From assembly GCA_035610365.1 (NCBI GenBank), contig CM069435.1, positions 11,211,123 through 11,275,122 of the forward strand: a stretch of DNA of 64,000 bases, in the 5' to 3' direction. The translations under genes and the position numbers were made by a program. Shown here in pieces: positions 32,146 through 43,757 of this stretch. The notes under the pieces are model-generated. The model did no database searches. It was not told the origin of the DNA and saw nothing but the letters and a program-made list of their open reading frames with translations. Position 1 is the first letter of the stretch; the number at the start of each line of letters is the position of its first letter. The DNA is from Aquatica leii. Lineage: Eukaryota; Arthropoda; Insecta; Coleoptera; Lampyridae.

Positions 32146-33119
32146 ATAATTTTTTTTATACATAATTACTGTTTGTTTTCGATTTGTTAACAACTGTTCA
32201 TAAAAAAATTTAATTTTTGTCTCAATATTAAGCAAAATTTGTAAGATGCATAATGTGCCTAAGTTCAATCATTTCCGGGTTATGAAGTTTTAAAAATAAG
32301 CGCTATTGTTTTAAAATCTAAGGAATGAAAAACAATAATTAATGAAATGACGAATTTCTTCTGGAACAAACCGATTACAATATTTCTTTTGATTGTTTGG
32401 AATCCTATTTTATAAGATGCTCGAAGTATTCACCATTAACCTGCTGACTAATGAATTCGCTGAACAAAATTTTGCACTGTGTTATGTTAAAAGTGTCTTG
32501 GTGTGATGTTCGTCTCGTATAAGTTTAGCCAAATGTGAAGTGGTTGCTTTTGACAACTAGAATTTTTCCAAGCAAGAAAAACTATTTTCCCGCTGTCGTC
32601 CGCTTCACATATATAGTCTAATGTAAGCGCCTAGCAAAATTTCCACTTCTAAATTTTCACACTCGTCTGTGTTATAAATGGGAGCATTATTTTCGGTGCT
32701 TTTATGCAAACTTTTCTGGGGTAAGCATGGATTCATATTTTTGTGATTTACGTTGATTTTCCCGTAATTGTCATAGCGATTTACGATACCACCACGTGTT
32801 GGGTCAATTTGGAGTGATTCATGTTAATCCAATACTTTCCGCTGAAGACTATAATTACAAGTACGCACTAAATGGTACTCTTAGTTAATTAGGCCATTTC
32901 TGAAACAATCTGCGGAATAAGTGATAGTTGTACTTCATGTAATGTTCGAATAACATTGTTTGTCGATAAGCAATTTACTTGTGATACAATCCTACATCTA
33001 ATTTTACTGCTTTTTTTTAGTGATTATAGGGGATGATTGAACCATGCAGATAGCTATTCGCATCCCTAGGAAAATCGTAAGTACCTTTTTTAACTTGTCA
33101 TTAATTTGTGTATTCAGTG
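32146..33119. other. Non-coding stretch
   Basis: No gene, RNA or repeat structure recognised. Confidence 0.5.
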
Positions 33120-33694
33120 TTGCCAGGTTCTAACAAATTATTGTGGTAGATTTGACCTAACAAAGACGATAGATACGACATAAAATGCGGTAGATTAAAA
33201 AAAAGTCATTGATATTGAAAAAAATCATTAGAAATAAAACTTGACCATTAGAAGTAACTGATACAAAATTTTTTAAAGTAAAATAAAAATATACAAAATA
33301 AGAATAAAAAAAAAATATTTGTGCACTTTGTGTGACATTAATTGTTTTTATTTTTCGCTCAATTTTGTAATTTCGGCAGTTTTCGGTGAATTACCCAAGT
33401 TTTATTTACCACCCATCTAGCAGTACACATTCGAACCGTTTAGTTACAGTACATTTTACATTGTGGAAATATCTTTACAAATCTGTGCATATTCACTTAT
33501 ATCAACAAATGGCCTAGGCAATTTTTAAAAATTGCCAAAATGAATTTAAAAAAAAACTTAGTATATAATTCGTCCAAAGCCAATAAAATTACTAAAGAAA
33601 ATACAAATCTGTCGATAACGGTAGATAATTGTCTCTCTGCGGTAGATACAAACCAAAAATGGTAGATCTACCACAATTATAGTAGACCTGGCAA
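33120..33694. mobile_element. Small non-autonomous inverted-repeat element (575 bp)
   Basis: Starts TTGCCAGGTTCTA...TTATTGTGGTAGAT and ends with the inverse: ATCTACCACAATTAT, AGTAGACCTGGCAA. The imperfect terminal inverted repeats are about 33 bp. The inside is AT-rich with no coding capacity. The flanks (ATTCAGTG / TACTGTGT) do not give a clean target duplication. Superfamily unassigned, possibly hAT. Confidence 0.5.
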
Positions 33695-34289
33695 TACTGT
33701 GTGCATTTGTCAAACGTGAAATACGTGCAACTTAGATATAGATCTTATCACAATTAACGCATGCATATTTTTGTTTCTGCGGATTCAATCTACGCTAAAT
33801 GCGATTTGCTATGAGTGCGAAATCATTAGTTTCGCATAAAATCGACGTTTAACTCCGAAATTACGTATTAATTGATTTTGTTATATTGTACTACGATAAC
33901 TTTATGTGCGGAGTGTTGCCTATCCTCTGTGTAACTGTGATATTTATAGAATTATTTTTTGTACCTAATTCTGCCTTGCTTACGTAATTCTTTTAACCTC
34001 TTCTTCTCTCATTATATATTTATATTTATTGTTATAACCAGTGTTTTGTCATTTATTCTATTTCAGTGTTGGATAGATTTAAACGGTGTCTACCATTCTA
34101 GTTTCTAACCGTTTTGGCGCCTTTTTAGCTTGTTTTATAATTTAGCACCACAAAGCTTACTACCCAAATCTCTAAACACAACTGGGTTAATCGCTAGCAA
34201 TTAAGTTGCAAAAAAACTCGTAACAACTGTGTTTAGATAAGCGTTTTGAAAAATATTATTAATTTTATGCAGTATCATTGCTTACAACT
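33695..34289. other. Non-coding stretch
   Basis: AT-rich, nothing recognised. Confidence 0.5.
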
Positions 34290-35045
34290 CTTCGATACTT
34301 TCTGGTCAATTTTTGTAAATTAAATTTTTAATACGATTCCATAAAAAAAATCAAGCGTCGTCATATTAGGAGACCTAGCTGGCCATCGATAATAACTCCG
34401 TGTCCTTTCCAACTGCTAAGAAAAGTTTGATTCAGATATTCCCGTACCTTAATTAATAAATGAAGGAGTGTCCCATCCTGCTGAAACCAGCTCCATTAAA
34501 AATACTACACCAAACATTTACTTTTTGCGGTCTTTGGGTGTGAATTTGTTCCATCCAATGTGGATTTTCGTCTGACCAGTACCTACAGTTGTGTCAGTTC
34601 ATTCGTCCATTTAAACAAAATGTAGATTCGTTGAAAAATAAAATGTGGTTGGCAAAGTTCAAATTTTGGCCATAATAACTTCACAGAGCTCGATTCTGTC
34701 TTCATTCAATTCTTGCAATAGATGAATTTTATACTGACGAAATTTTTCCAGCTTCGCAATCTTTTGAATTGTGATTTGAAGCAAACTGTTATGTGTCGAA
34801 TTTTTCGGATTCTTCACTACATCCAACACAACATTCAAAGAATTGTCTTCATTTGTATCGGTCATTGGCTTTCCAGTTCTAGGTCTATCCTTGATATCGT
34901 TAGTGTTGTGAAAACAATTTTTCAAAACAATTGATTTGGAGATCAATTTCCGGTCAGAATTCAACTCATTGAACATAATCACCATACTCTAATATCATTA
35001 AAATTTCGATACGCTCCGTTTCACTCAAACTTTTTGCACAAAAAC
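34290..35045 (-). pseudogene. Mariner-like (IS630/Tc1 superfamily) transposase (broken)
   Basis: Reads on the minus strand from about 35030: SLSETERIEILMILEYGDYV, a frameshift, then 34985-34659: DIKDRPRTGKPMTDTNEDNS with the first DNA-binding helix-turn-helix, QKIAKLEKFRQYKIHLLQEL and DRIELCEVIMAKI. A further frame gives FFNESTFCLNGRMN, CRYWSDENPHWM, RPQKVNVWCSIF near 34620-34500, then after a deletion FQQDG-like and REYLNQTF fragments to about 34300. The first catalytic Asp appears as FFNES instead of FSDE(A/S), and the region around the second is deleted, so it is inactive. Confidence 0.65.
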
Positions 35046-37290
35046 TGTTGACACTAAATGAATGTTGGACATTCGCTGGTATAGTAACAGCTTAAAACAA
35101 AAAACAATACTGCGTTTCTAAGGTACCTTGATGAACTATTTCGTTTTGAGCATCGTAATAAAATAGGACTCTAAACAAACATAACACACATCGCAATCGG
35201 TTCTTTCAGAACCACAAAATGTTTTCAAAAGAAATTCGTCATTTCACTGCACCAACCAGTACAAGCTGTAAAATCAACACTACAGCGCTATGGCGGCTTT
35301 ATAGAAATGACAACAAAACATTTTGAGATATATAAAAACTCCGAATTACTATAAGTAGAAATAGATTATACAATTTCAAGACAAAATTGAGAAAAAATAC
35401 ATTTAAATACATTAAGGATATTCGTGTACCAGAACAAAAACGTAGGTTTCCAAAAACCAAAGGAATAAAAAAGGATGGCAATGAAATAAAGTAATTAAAA
35501 AACTACAAAACAAATGCACAGTTATGTTAAAAGCATTTTAATATAGTTTTTGTGCTGTATAAATTTTGTCCCGGGCGTAAATGCCATTTTACTAGTGGGA
35601 AATTATTGATTTTCTTTTCCGTTTCCGACGTTGAAGAAGACAGTACGTAATCTAGCACTATAACCAGTGATATCTACATTTTAAGTATCGTAGACCATCC
35701 TCGCTGTTAATGGGCAAATCAATTTCGATTTTGATGTGTAACTTGTGAAACCTTCGCTGTGGCAAGAGTTCTATTTTACGATGTGATTTAATTTTCTGTG
35801 TATTATCGTTGTCTGACACCTCAGGATTTGTTAAATATTTCCCAAGTATATCTTCCTTTGAATCAATAAATTGGAACGTGAACGGATGTAAGCATTCAAC
35901 ACATAACTAGTTCTAATAGTTATTTTGGAGTCAAGTTCGTGGGATATTTGTGAGATGGACAATTAATCTTGAAGACTCAGTGGCACACCTACGCTTTATC
36001 AGTGAAAGTCATTTGTAAGCTTGGCGCATTCTGTTTATAAGATAATCAGATGAACTATTCGCAACTAACTTTGAAATCATTATATATCTATTTATTACAC
36101 TTTCAACAATTTCAGTGGATTATTTTGTATATGCCATTAGCTAAACGCTTGTCAAGAAAAACCATATGTAACCACTCTTTTTTATCTAATAATTTGCGGT
36201 GACGTCGAACGTGAATTTGAACGACCTAGATATATATGTTGTCACGATTAATTTATGCATACTTGCTTGTGTAATTACTTGTTAAAATGGTCAACGGTGC
36301 GCGTTGCTTCTGATGGCGTAATCACTAGATTTGCCATGATTAAATTCTTAGTCTTCGTTGTTTTATTAAATTATATTCTGATACTTTAATACTGAAAACT
36401 CATGTACGTGTACGAGGTGTTAACTAATTTAAGGATCTGCTAATAATAGCATTATTGTCGTTTTCTTACAAACAATTCGTTATTGTATACTTGGTAATAC
36501 CGATTGTTGTTTTTATTCTATTTTATCGTTGCCATTGTAATAAATATATTTGTTGTTATACTTGTGTTGTTCAATTTGTTTACCTTCAGTATTTGTCAGA
36601 TGTAAACGGGCATATGGAGTGTATACTTCTCCAGTTTTAGCACTTTCTTTAATTACTTTATAATCGACATATCGAAGACAGGCGAAATCATAGTAGTTTT
36701 TTATTTACGATGTTCTGATTTACCGCCTACTGCAAGTTATCGTAACACAATGCTCAAAACCAAGAAAAAGAATTTTCAAAGAATAAAAACATCAACAAAA
36801 ATATCAGATTTTAGCATATCGTTACAATAAGTAGTTCCGTTTAAACTGACAATTAACCACTTCAACTAACAGCAAAAACCAAAAAAAGTCGGGCTCTAAA
36901 TTTTCATCTACCTGCACTTGCCCTGATAGTTGAAAGAACAGAAATATTTAACATAGCAGCTGCTGTTATTGTAATTGCCACCTAGAAAAGCACAGGTGTA
37001 ATGATAATATTTAAAAAATGACAGAATGACTTTAATCAAAAATGATAACCAGTTAATTTCAAAAAATTATTTTGGCGAAAAAAAAAGATAACACCATAGT
37101 AACTGAGGCAAAGAGAAACACAGTAATTCAAAAAAGGAACATGTGGTCTTAGTGCAAGAGTCTAAAACCAAAATATTTCACAATTATTTACCTCTGCTAA
37201 TGATAAAACGAACCAAATTTTGACATATTTCCAAAAACGGAAATGCCGTCAATAAACTAAATGACGAATAATTTGACTGCTACATGCAAA
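35046..37290. other. Non-coding stretch
   Basis: No gene recognised. A minus-strand open stretch at about 35680-35890 (including KSHRKIELLPQRRFHK and IEIDLPINSEDG) has a protein-like look but no family I know; it is perhaps an old transposon scrap. Confidence 0.4.
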
Positions 37291-39713
37291 CGAGTTGGCA
37301 CTGTAGCACTGTTTTTCGGGTGTTGCCGCCTCACAAAACTTTCTCGTTCTTCGTTCTTCGTTTTGCTGATCATGCTGTCAGCTTCTTCCGAAGATTTCTA
37401 AAGACTGATGTTAACGTCTTGCATTCCTCGTTATATACCGTCTTACGGCTCCGGTTCGCTGATCCGTGTCCGTTCCGGTCTGTTGATTTGTTCATAGACG
37501 TCTGCCGACTTCTTGCATGTTCTTCACGCAGCGTACATCTCCATGTGTTGCTTAATCTGTGTCCATCCTCACGGTTGAAGTTGTTAGGATTTTTCATTAT
37601 TTCCAGTGATTCGAGTATTATTCGCTGGTGATAGTGTCTGCTTCGTGCTAATACCTTTACGTTCCCGTAATCAATCCGGTGATCTCCATTATCATGTAGA
37701 TGTTCCAGTACTGCAGATTTGTCCGTGCGTCTGAGTTGAGCGTCTCGTTGATGTTCTTTAACCCTGCACTGAATGCTCCTCCCTGTTTGGCCGATGTAAC
37801 TCTTGCCGCACATACACTCTAATTTGTATATACCTTTCGTGTGTAGTCTTGGGAGTTGATCTTTATTAGGAGGTAAGAGCTGATCTATTTTCTTCACTGT
37901 GTTATAACGTGTAGTGATGTTCTTTCCTAGGACCCTCTTTAGTCTGTCAGTGACTCCGGTAACGTAGGGTAAGTAAGCATATGTTTCTGACGGTGTCTCC
38001 GCAGCAACCTCAGCTTGTTTCTCCTTCTTCTTATGTGGTCTTATTAATTTTTTTGTTGTAGCCATTTTTATAAGAGCGTCCTTTATGTGTTTGATTTCCT
38101 CCGGCTTGTGTTCTTCGTCACTAATTTTCTCCGCTCTTCTTAGAATTGTGTTGATGAGGAATCTTTTCTGTTGTGGATGGCGATGAGAGGATGCGTGTAC
38201 ATACCGGTCTGTATGTGTTTCGTTGCGGTATATGCTATGACTTAGCCTGTTGTTGTTCGTGCGTGTTACCAGAACGTCTAGAAAAGGCAGCGTTTTGTTC
38301 TTTTCGATCTCCATGGTAAATTTGATACTGTTGTGGTGTCCATTGATATGTTGAAGAAAACTTTGTAATTCTTTCCGTCTATGAGGCCATACAACAAAAG
38401 TGTCGTCCACGTATCTGTACCAGCATTTCGGTTTCCGGTCACTTCAGTTGATAGCTTCTTGTTCAAAAGCTTCTATGAAGATGTTGGCTATTACTGGTGA
38501 CAGTGGTGATTCCATACTTGCGCCGTTCTTTTGTTCATAGAACTCACCATTCCACAGGAAGTAGGTTGACGTTAAACAGAGTCTGGCCAAGTCGATCAAA
38601 TATTTTTGTTAACCTCGTGGCATTAGTTGTTGTCTAATGATCTCTAATGTTTCTTCGACTGCTACATTGGCGAATAGTGATTCTACGTCGAAACTAACTA
38701 GTATGCCACTGGTAGTTACCTCAAGTCCTTGGATAAACTCGACGAAATGTTCGGAATTCTTAACGTAGCGGGTTATCTGTCCGGTGTGCTGCTGTAGTCT
38801 TCTAGCTAAGTATTATGCTAACTCGTAAGTCAGTGATCCACAGGTACTGACGATAGATCTTAGAGAGTTTCCGGTTTTATGAATTTTTGGTAACCCATAC
38901 AGTCTTGGAGGTTGGCTTTCCGATGGTAACAACCTTTTCTGTTCTTCTGTTGGTATAGATGAGTCTTTGATCGATTATTACTGTCGCTCGTAGAATGATT
39001 ACTTTTTCATTCTTACGTAAGTCAAGTAACGCCCTTTCCTCATTCTTGGTTGTTTCTTGATAGTAGTTTGACTGTCCGTAAGATACGACAAGTTTCGTGT
39101 CTTATTTCTTCAGCATCTTCGATGGGTAGATTGCGGATGGCACATTCCACTTGAGCGATGATCTCCTCTTTTGGCATTTTTGCAGGTGCGGCTGCGAAAT
39201 TGAGTCCTTTGGCAAGTACTTTTGTTTGTGCTTCGGTTAGTTGCTGGTCCAAAAGATTGATGACTGTTTTTTCTATATCCAGCTCTGGTATCTTGTCTGA
39301 ATTTTTATAGTCTAGTTTATCGAACTTTTTTATTTGGTTTTTCGTCGTTGTAGCCAGATGATGTTCAGAATGTTCGTAGCTGATCCGATCAATAGTTGTC
39401 CACAGGTCTTCATTAAGTTTGTTACTCAACTCCAGATGCAGCACGTTTCGTTGGATATTTGATTGAATCTATAGTAAGTATCACGTACTCTTTCCCTGAC
39501 TAGTACGTTTTCTGCACGATGAATTATCTTCTTGGCGACGGTGGTTCTTAGTTGATGTTGTATCCTCACAAAAGTAGGTGTCACGTGTTGGTCTCGGTAG
39601 CGACGCAGGAATGCCAGCGAGGCAAGTAGCTGGTTCTTCTTTTTTCTTAGTTTATCAAGTGCTACATTGAATAACGGCCGTGAAAGTTTGCATTCTACTG
39701 AGTTGGCACTGAT
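37291..39713 (-). mobile_element. Penelope-like element PLE-D
   Basis: A minus-strand PLE of 2.4 kb. The 12-mer GAGTTGGCACTG lies at both ends (37291-37302 and about 39702-39713), either a short remnant of the terminal repeat or a target duplication. Left of the gene, near 37365-37398, is a degenerate version of the PLE hairpin: on the minus strand CGGAAGA, AGCTGA/TCAGCA-type arms and AAAACG. The coding region is broken mostly in its 5' half. Confidence 0.7.
37370..39700 (-). pseudogene. PLE-D reverse transcriptase / GIY-YIG endonuclease (broken 5' half)
   Basis: The 5' part at about 39700-39450 reads PLFNVALDKLRKKKNQLLAS, RRYRDQHVTPTFVRIQ, and RAENVLVRERVRDTYY. 39444-39040 continues with LHLELSNKLNEDLW, EKTVINLLDQQLTEAQ, VLAKGLNFAAAPAKMPKEEI. 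Then broken frames include SPVIANIFIEAFEQEAIN near 38500. The end is intact: 38410-37370 (346 residues) with VDDTFVVWPHRRKEL, IKFTMEIEKNKTLPFLDVL, then a GIY-YIG nuclease GIYKLECMCGKSYIGQTGRS, CRVKEHQRD, SAVLEHLHDNG and NPNNFNREDGHRL. Both the catalytic YVDD and the GIY/YIG residues are present. The preceding GASMxSPLSP motif has Glu instead of Gly. Confidence 0.8.
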
Positions 39714-42700
39714 TTATAATAAAAAAATAATAAGAAAACAACTTGAACAATGGGAACGGTTTCAAGTTAATTTAGAAGATTTAAGTACAGACCAGATGCG
39801 TTTGGTTTCTTTAAAATTTGTATAGCAGTGTTAATTGTCAAAATTAATCTAAAAGAAAATCTGGAAAAATCAGATACTCTCGTGGATTAAATAGCCAACA
39901 TAATTTTGAGTTTATATGTGTCCTGTAAAAGTACTAAGCATTTAGAAGATCTTTCCAAATATATTAATAAAATTTATAGTGATATATAATTTAACAATAA
40001 AATATTTATCCATTTATGGAAAATTTGAAATACAGGACAAAGACATTTGTAGGAATACTTTTTTTAGCACTGATTCCAGACAACATATCCAAGTTGAGCT
40101 TAGAAGAATAATTGTAAGCTCAATACAATTTTATTAAATTTAAAATTCCTCTCCTCAACTCTGAAGCTTCTAAGTATATCAATTCGAATGACTGTAAACT
40201 GACGAAACTTCTTGTCTTGTCAGATTTATCTGACCATAAAGTGAGAAAAAATGATATAAAAGAGGAACAAATAATTATGCATGGTTTCTTCGTCATACTC
40301 AAGCACAAGTTGCGTAGTGCCTGGACCTGAAGTTAGAGATTATTTAATCTTGAAAAAATTCAAGTCTCGCAATTTTATAACAAAATTTAACAATAAAAAA
40401 AAAATCAACCAATTCGATTAAAACCAACTTTAAATGTAATTGTAACCTTTAAAGTATACTTTTAATTAAATAATTTAATTAAACCATTTAATTATTTATA
40501 ACGCAATTAAACAAACCAAAAAAAGCACTCTTAATTATAATCACTTTAATTGGAGAAGGATTGAATGTTACTTTCTAATCCGTTTGGATTTTAGAACTAC
40601 TAATTTTACTAGTTTTCCGTTGGTTTTGTAACTAGTCAATATTGCAGATTACACTGTAACTAACTAATGCATCAGCTATTTTTTTATATAAAAAGTAAAT
40701 GTCAAGCTTCCGTTAAATATTAAATCAACATCGTACCACCATTTTGAGAACAGTTTTAGTTAATTCATTTCCCGCAGTTGGTTGTCGAATAAAAATATTT
40801 TATTTATGATCGCGTTGCATCATTTAGATAAAATGTAAATACTGTTTGATGTAAAATAAGTGAAAAAGTGCTAGTGCAATTTATTTAGAAGATTCACAAA
40901 ACCATTTACTGACGCAATAATATTTATACATCCCGCAAAATTTATTCAAAACAAGTACAATGCGCGAATAATTGAAAATTCGGCTTAAATGTACCTAATG
41001 AAAAAGAACAATGTTAGATATAGCCGCTCATAAAAGTATCCTCGATTTGAAAACGCGTAATCGTACTAAGAAATTTTCGGAAAATTATATTTTCGAAAAA
41101 GCTTATATTTCAATAAAGGAAAAACCGCCAGAGCTAGATCTAATTCCCATTAGATAGAACTTAAGCATTGATGCGATCTACTACAGTCAGTGCACCTATT
41201 GTACAATTTGATTGCTGTGAACCAGATTGGAAAATTAACTAAACTTCCGGGAACAAAGCTGCGACAAACCGAGGTCTCCGAGTTTCCAGTTTCAGCATAC
41301 ATAATTTAATATTACTCCGAAAATCGTAGGTCCCATCTTAAACTGATAATAACTGGGTTGTATTCTAAGTTGGTACCTTCGTTAATAGAATTTTGTACGT
41401 GTTAAATAACAATTAAAATATTTTCCTAAAATTTATTATTTTATTATAGTGTTAAAGTAGTTTGATTGAAAACTAAACCGAGTAAATTATCGTATCGCAT
41501 GCTGGTTTATATTAATTTACATTTAAATTAATTTTATAATACGCACCAGCGGTAACATAATGGAGTAATCCTTTAAGCTTCAACTCAGATTTTATTTATA
41601 ATGGTTTTTTAAAGCGTCATTTATACTTTAGAAATGTGACAAAAAAGCATTTAAGCTTTTAAAGAGAAACTGTTAAAGATGCGACAACAGTAGAAGGAAT
41701 CCGGAAGAGACACAAAATTACCATCAAATACAGCTACAATGGGCCGTTACTTTAACAATTAAATTAATGTTGGAAGTTAGGCTAATGCCGCTATACGTGC
41801 ACAAAGGACCTCAGAGACAGCCCGAGTTGTCTGATAAAGGTATTTATGGAACGGTATGTAAATTCTAAATTCAGATAAAGCTTGCACAGGTGGATAAAGC
41901 GGGCTGCGGTATGTCATTACAGAAGATCAGACCCGATTGTTTGTTCAAGTTCTCTTTCTCTCTGTAGTTTTCTCTCTAGTTTAAATCCTAACTGAAATGA
42001 AAACGTAGAAATTTCTATTTATTTTAATCCCACTTTAAATCGCAACTTATACGCTTCCATGCACTTCTATCTAAAAGTGATCGTGACTGACCATAGCTCA
42101 CGAAAAACTTGGCATTTTAAGTTTCAATAAACAACGACCGTGGAATCTTCTCTAACTCAATATTTAAAATTAAAAAATTTTCACAAGCCTTGCAACGCCG
42201 ATTTTATGCATTTTTAAAGAAAATAAATAGTATTTACTTTTGGAAAATCAAAAACGCAATACGTACTCAAGGTAGACGGATTAAATATTTTTTTGGAATG
42301 TTCACAAATATAATCGTAGGTTCTTTTGTCATTGCAGTCAGCTTCTTTGAACATAAAAAATAAATAAAAAAAGCTTTTCTCTACTGAAACAACAGGCGAT
42401 CCCTTATTGTATAATACGCAAAGCTTGTATTTACCTTTACGAGTTATTTTCAAAATAAGGATTTTGAATTTTCCAATTTATGCTGTATTTTATTGGAAGG
42501 CGTCGATAAAAGCTCCAGCCCAGTTCGTGCTTACTAAACTCGTATTTCATTTGTCTTATTGAGATTTATGAGCAATGAATTTTAATGTGTATCTATTGCT
42601 ATTCGATATCTTGCATTAGAGTAAAGTATATTCAATACATAATTCAGTATAAAATACGTATTTGAATTTGCATCCTGTATGAGTTTGTCAACTCAAAACA

Positions 42701-43459
42701 ACAATGGTTTATCGATCGATTGATTTCAGTCAAAATCAAAGCTTGCACGCGAACTCTGACACATTGAGTAGGCACTTGAAATGTTATCTAATAAAAATTG
42801 AATACGGAACACAAAAACTCTATACTAGAACCGTCTTTCTGAATAAAACCGTATCTTTAGTGTAACGAAAATAAATATTTCGGCTGATTTGGCGAACGAA
42901 TTCGTCAAAGGAAAGAACTCTGCCGAAAAAACCACAATCAAAATTTTGCAAGAGTACGGCACATAAAAATTTTTGCACCTACACGTTTTATAGTCGGCGA
43001 TACACTTGATTAAGCGTTGATAGATTCAATAAATATCAAAGATCATTGCTGAATAACTTAATTTTTTGATGTATTAAGGTGTGAACCGATTTCCACAATG
43101 GTTAAATGTGCATTTTCATGAATCGTTAACAAGGAACGTAATTGTCTGTCTTCATTTGAAATTTATGGATGTCTTAGGTATATCTCATACCTACATGTCG
43201 AAGAACTTACCAGCACTTCTGTGGCTAAAGAAGTAAAAAAAAGGTAAAGAGCAAATGAAGGTATTCTAATTACGTACTTTTTTAAAAAAGATTGGTTTAA
43301 TTTATAAGATTCATTAGCACTGATTTTTAAACATTATTAGGTGAAAACTCTATGGTCAATGTACTCGATGCTGAGAAGCACTTTACAAATAAATGAAAAT
43401 GTGGATATTCCTGCATATACAGTGCGACAAAGTAAACAAAAACCCCGGAAAATATTTGA
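39714..43459. other. AT-rich non-coding stretch
   Basis: 3.7 kb with no recognisable gene, RNA or transposon end. Frames at 40120-40308 and 42214-42453 (minus) are low-complexity and unsupported. Confidence 0.5.
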
Positions 43460-43469
43460 ATTAACAAGC

Positions 43470-43749
43470 CCAGAAACTCCACCTCACTAGCACCGAATAC
43501 GCACTTGATAACATGTATCACAATTCCGTGTTCGTTTAACCTCTGTAGGACTGCTTTAACATGCTTTTTGTGTTCCTCTTCTGAATCAGATGCGATGCGA
43601 TCGTCCACATAAACGTACGCAAAGGTGAAATCTCGACAGATTTGATCGAGGAATCTTTGCAATGTCTGTGCGGCATTTCGCAAACCGAATGGCATTTTGA
43701 CATACTCGTATAGTCCAAAAGGTGTCGTTATAGCTGTTGTAGGTACATC
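43470..43749 (-). pseudogene. CsRn1-type gypsy reverse transcriptase, distal part
   Basis: Continues the frame interrupted at 46509: EDVPTTAITTPFGLYEYVKM, PFGLRNAAQTLQRFLDQI, FAYVYVDDRIASDSEEEHKK (catalytic YVDD present; two residues appear deleted right after it), VLQRLNEHG and EVEFLGLLI. Homology stops near 43470, in the connection that would lead to RNase H. Confidence 0.8.
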
Positions 43750-43757
43750 TTCTAGAT
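43750..43757 (+). repeat. hAT target-site duplication, left copy
   Basis: TTCTAGAT here and at 46501-46508, identical, flanking the hAT element. Confidence 0.9.

Noticed and set aside
37284-37631. 115-codon plus-strand frame
   Set aside because: Antisense to the end of the PLE-D gene.
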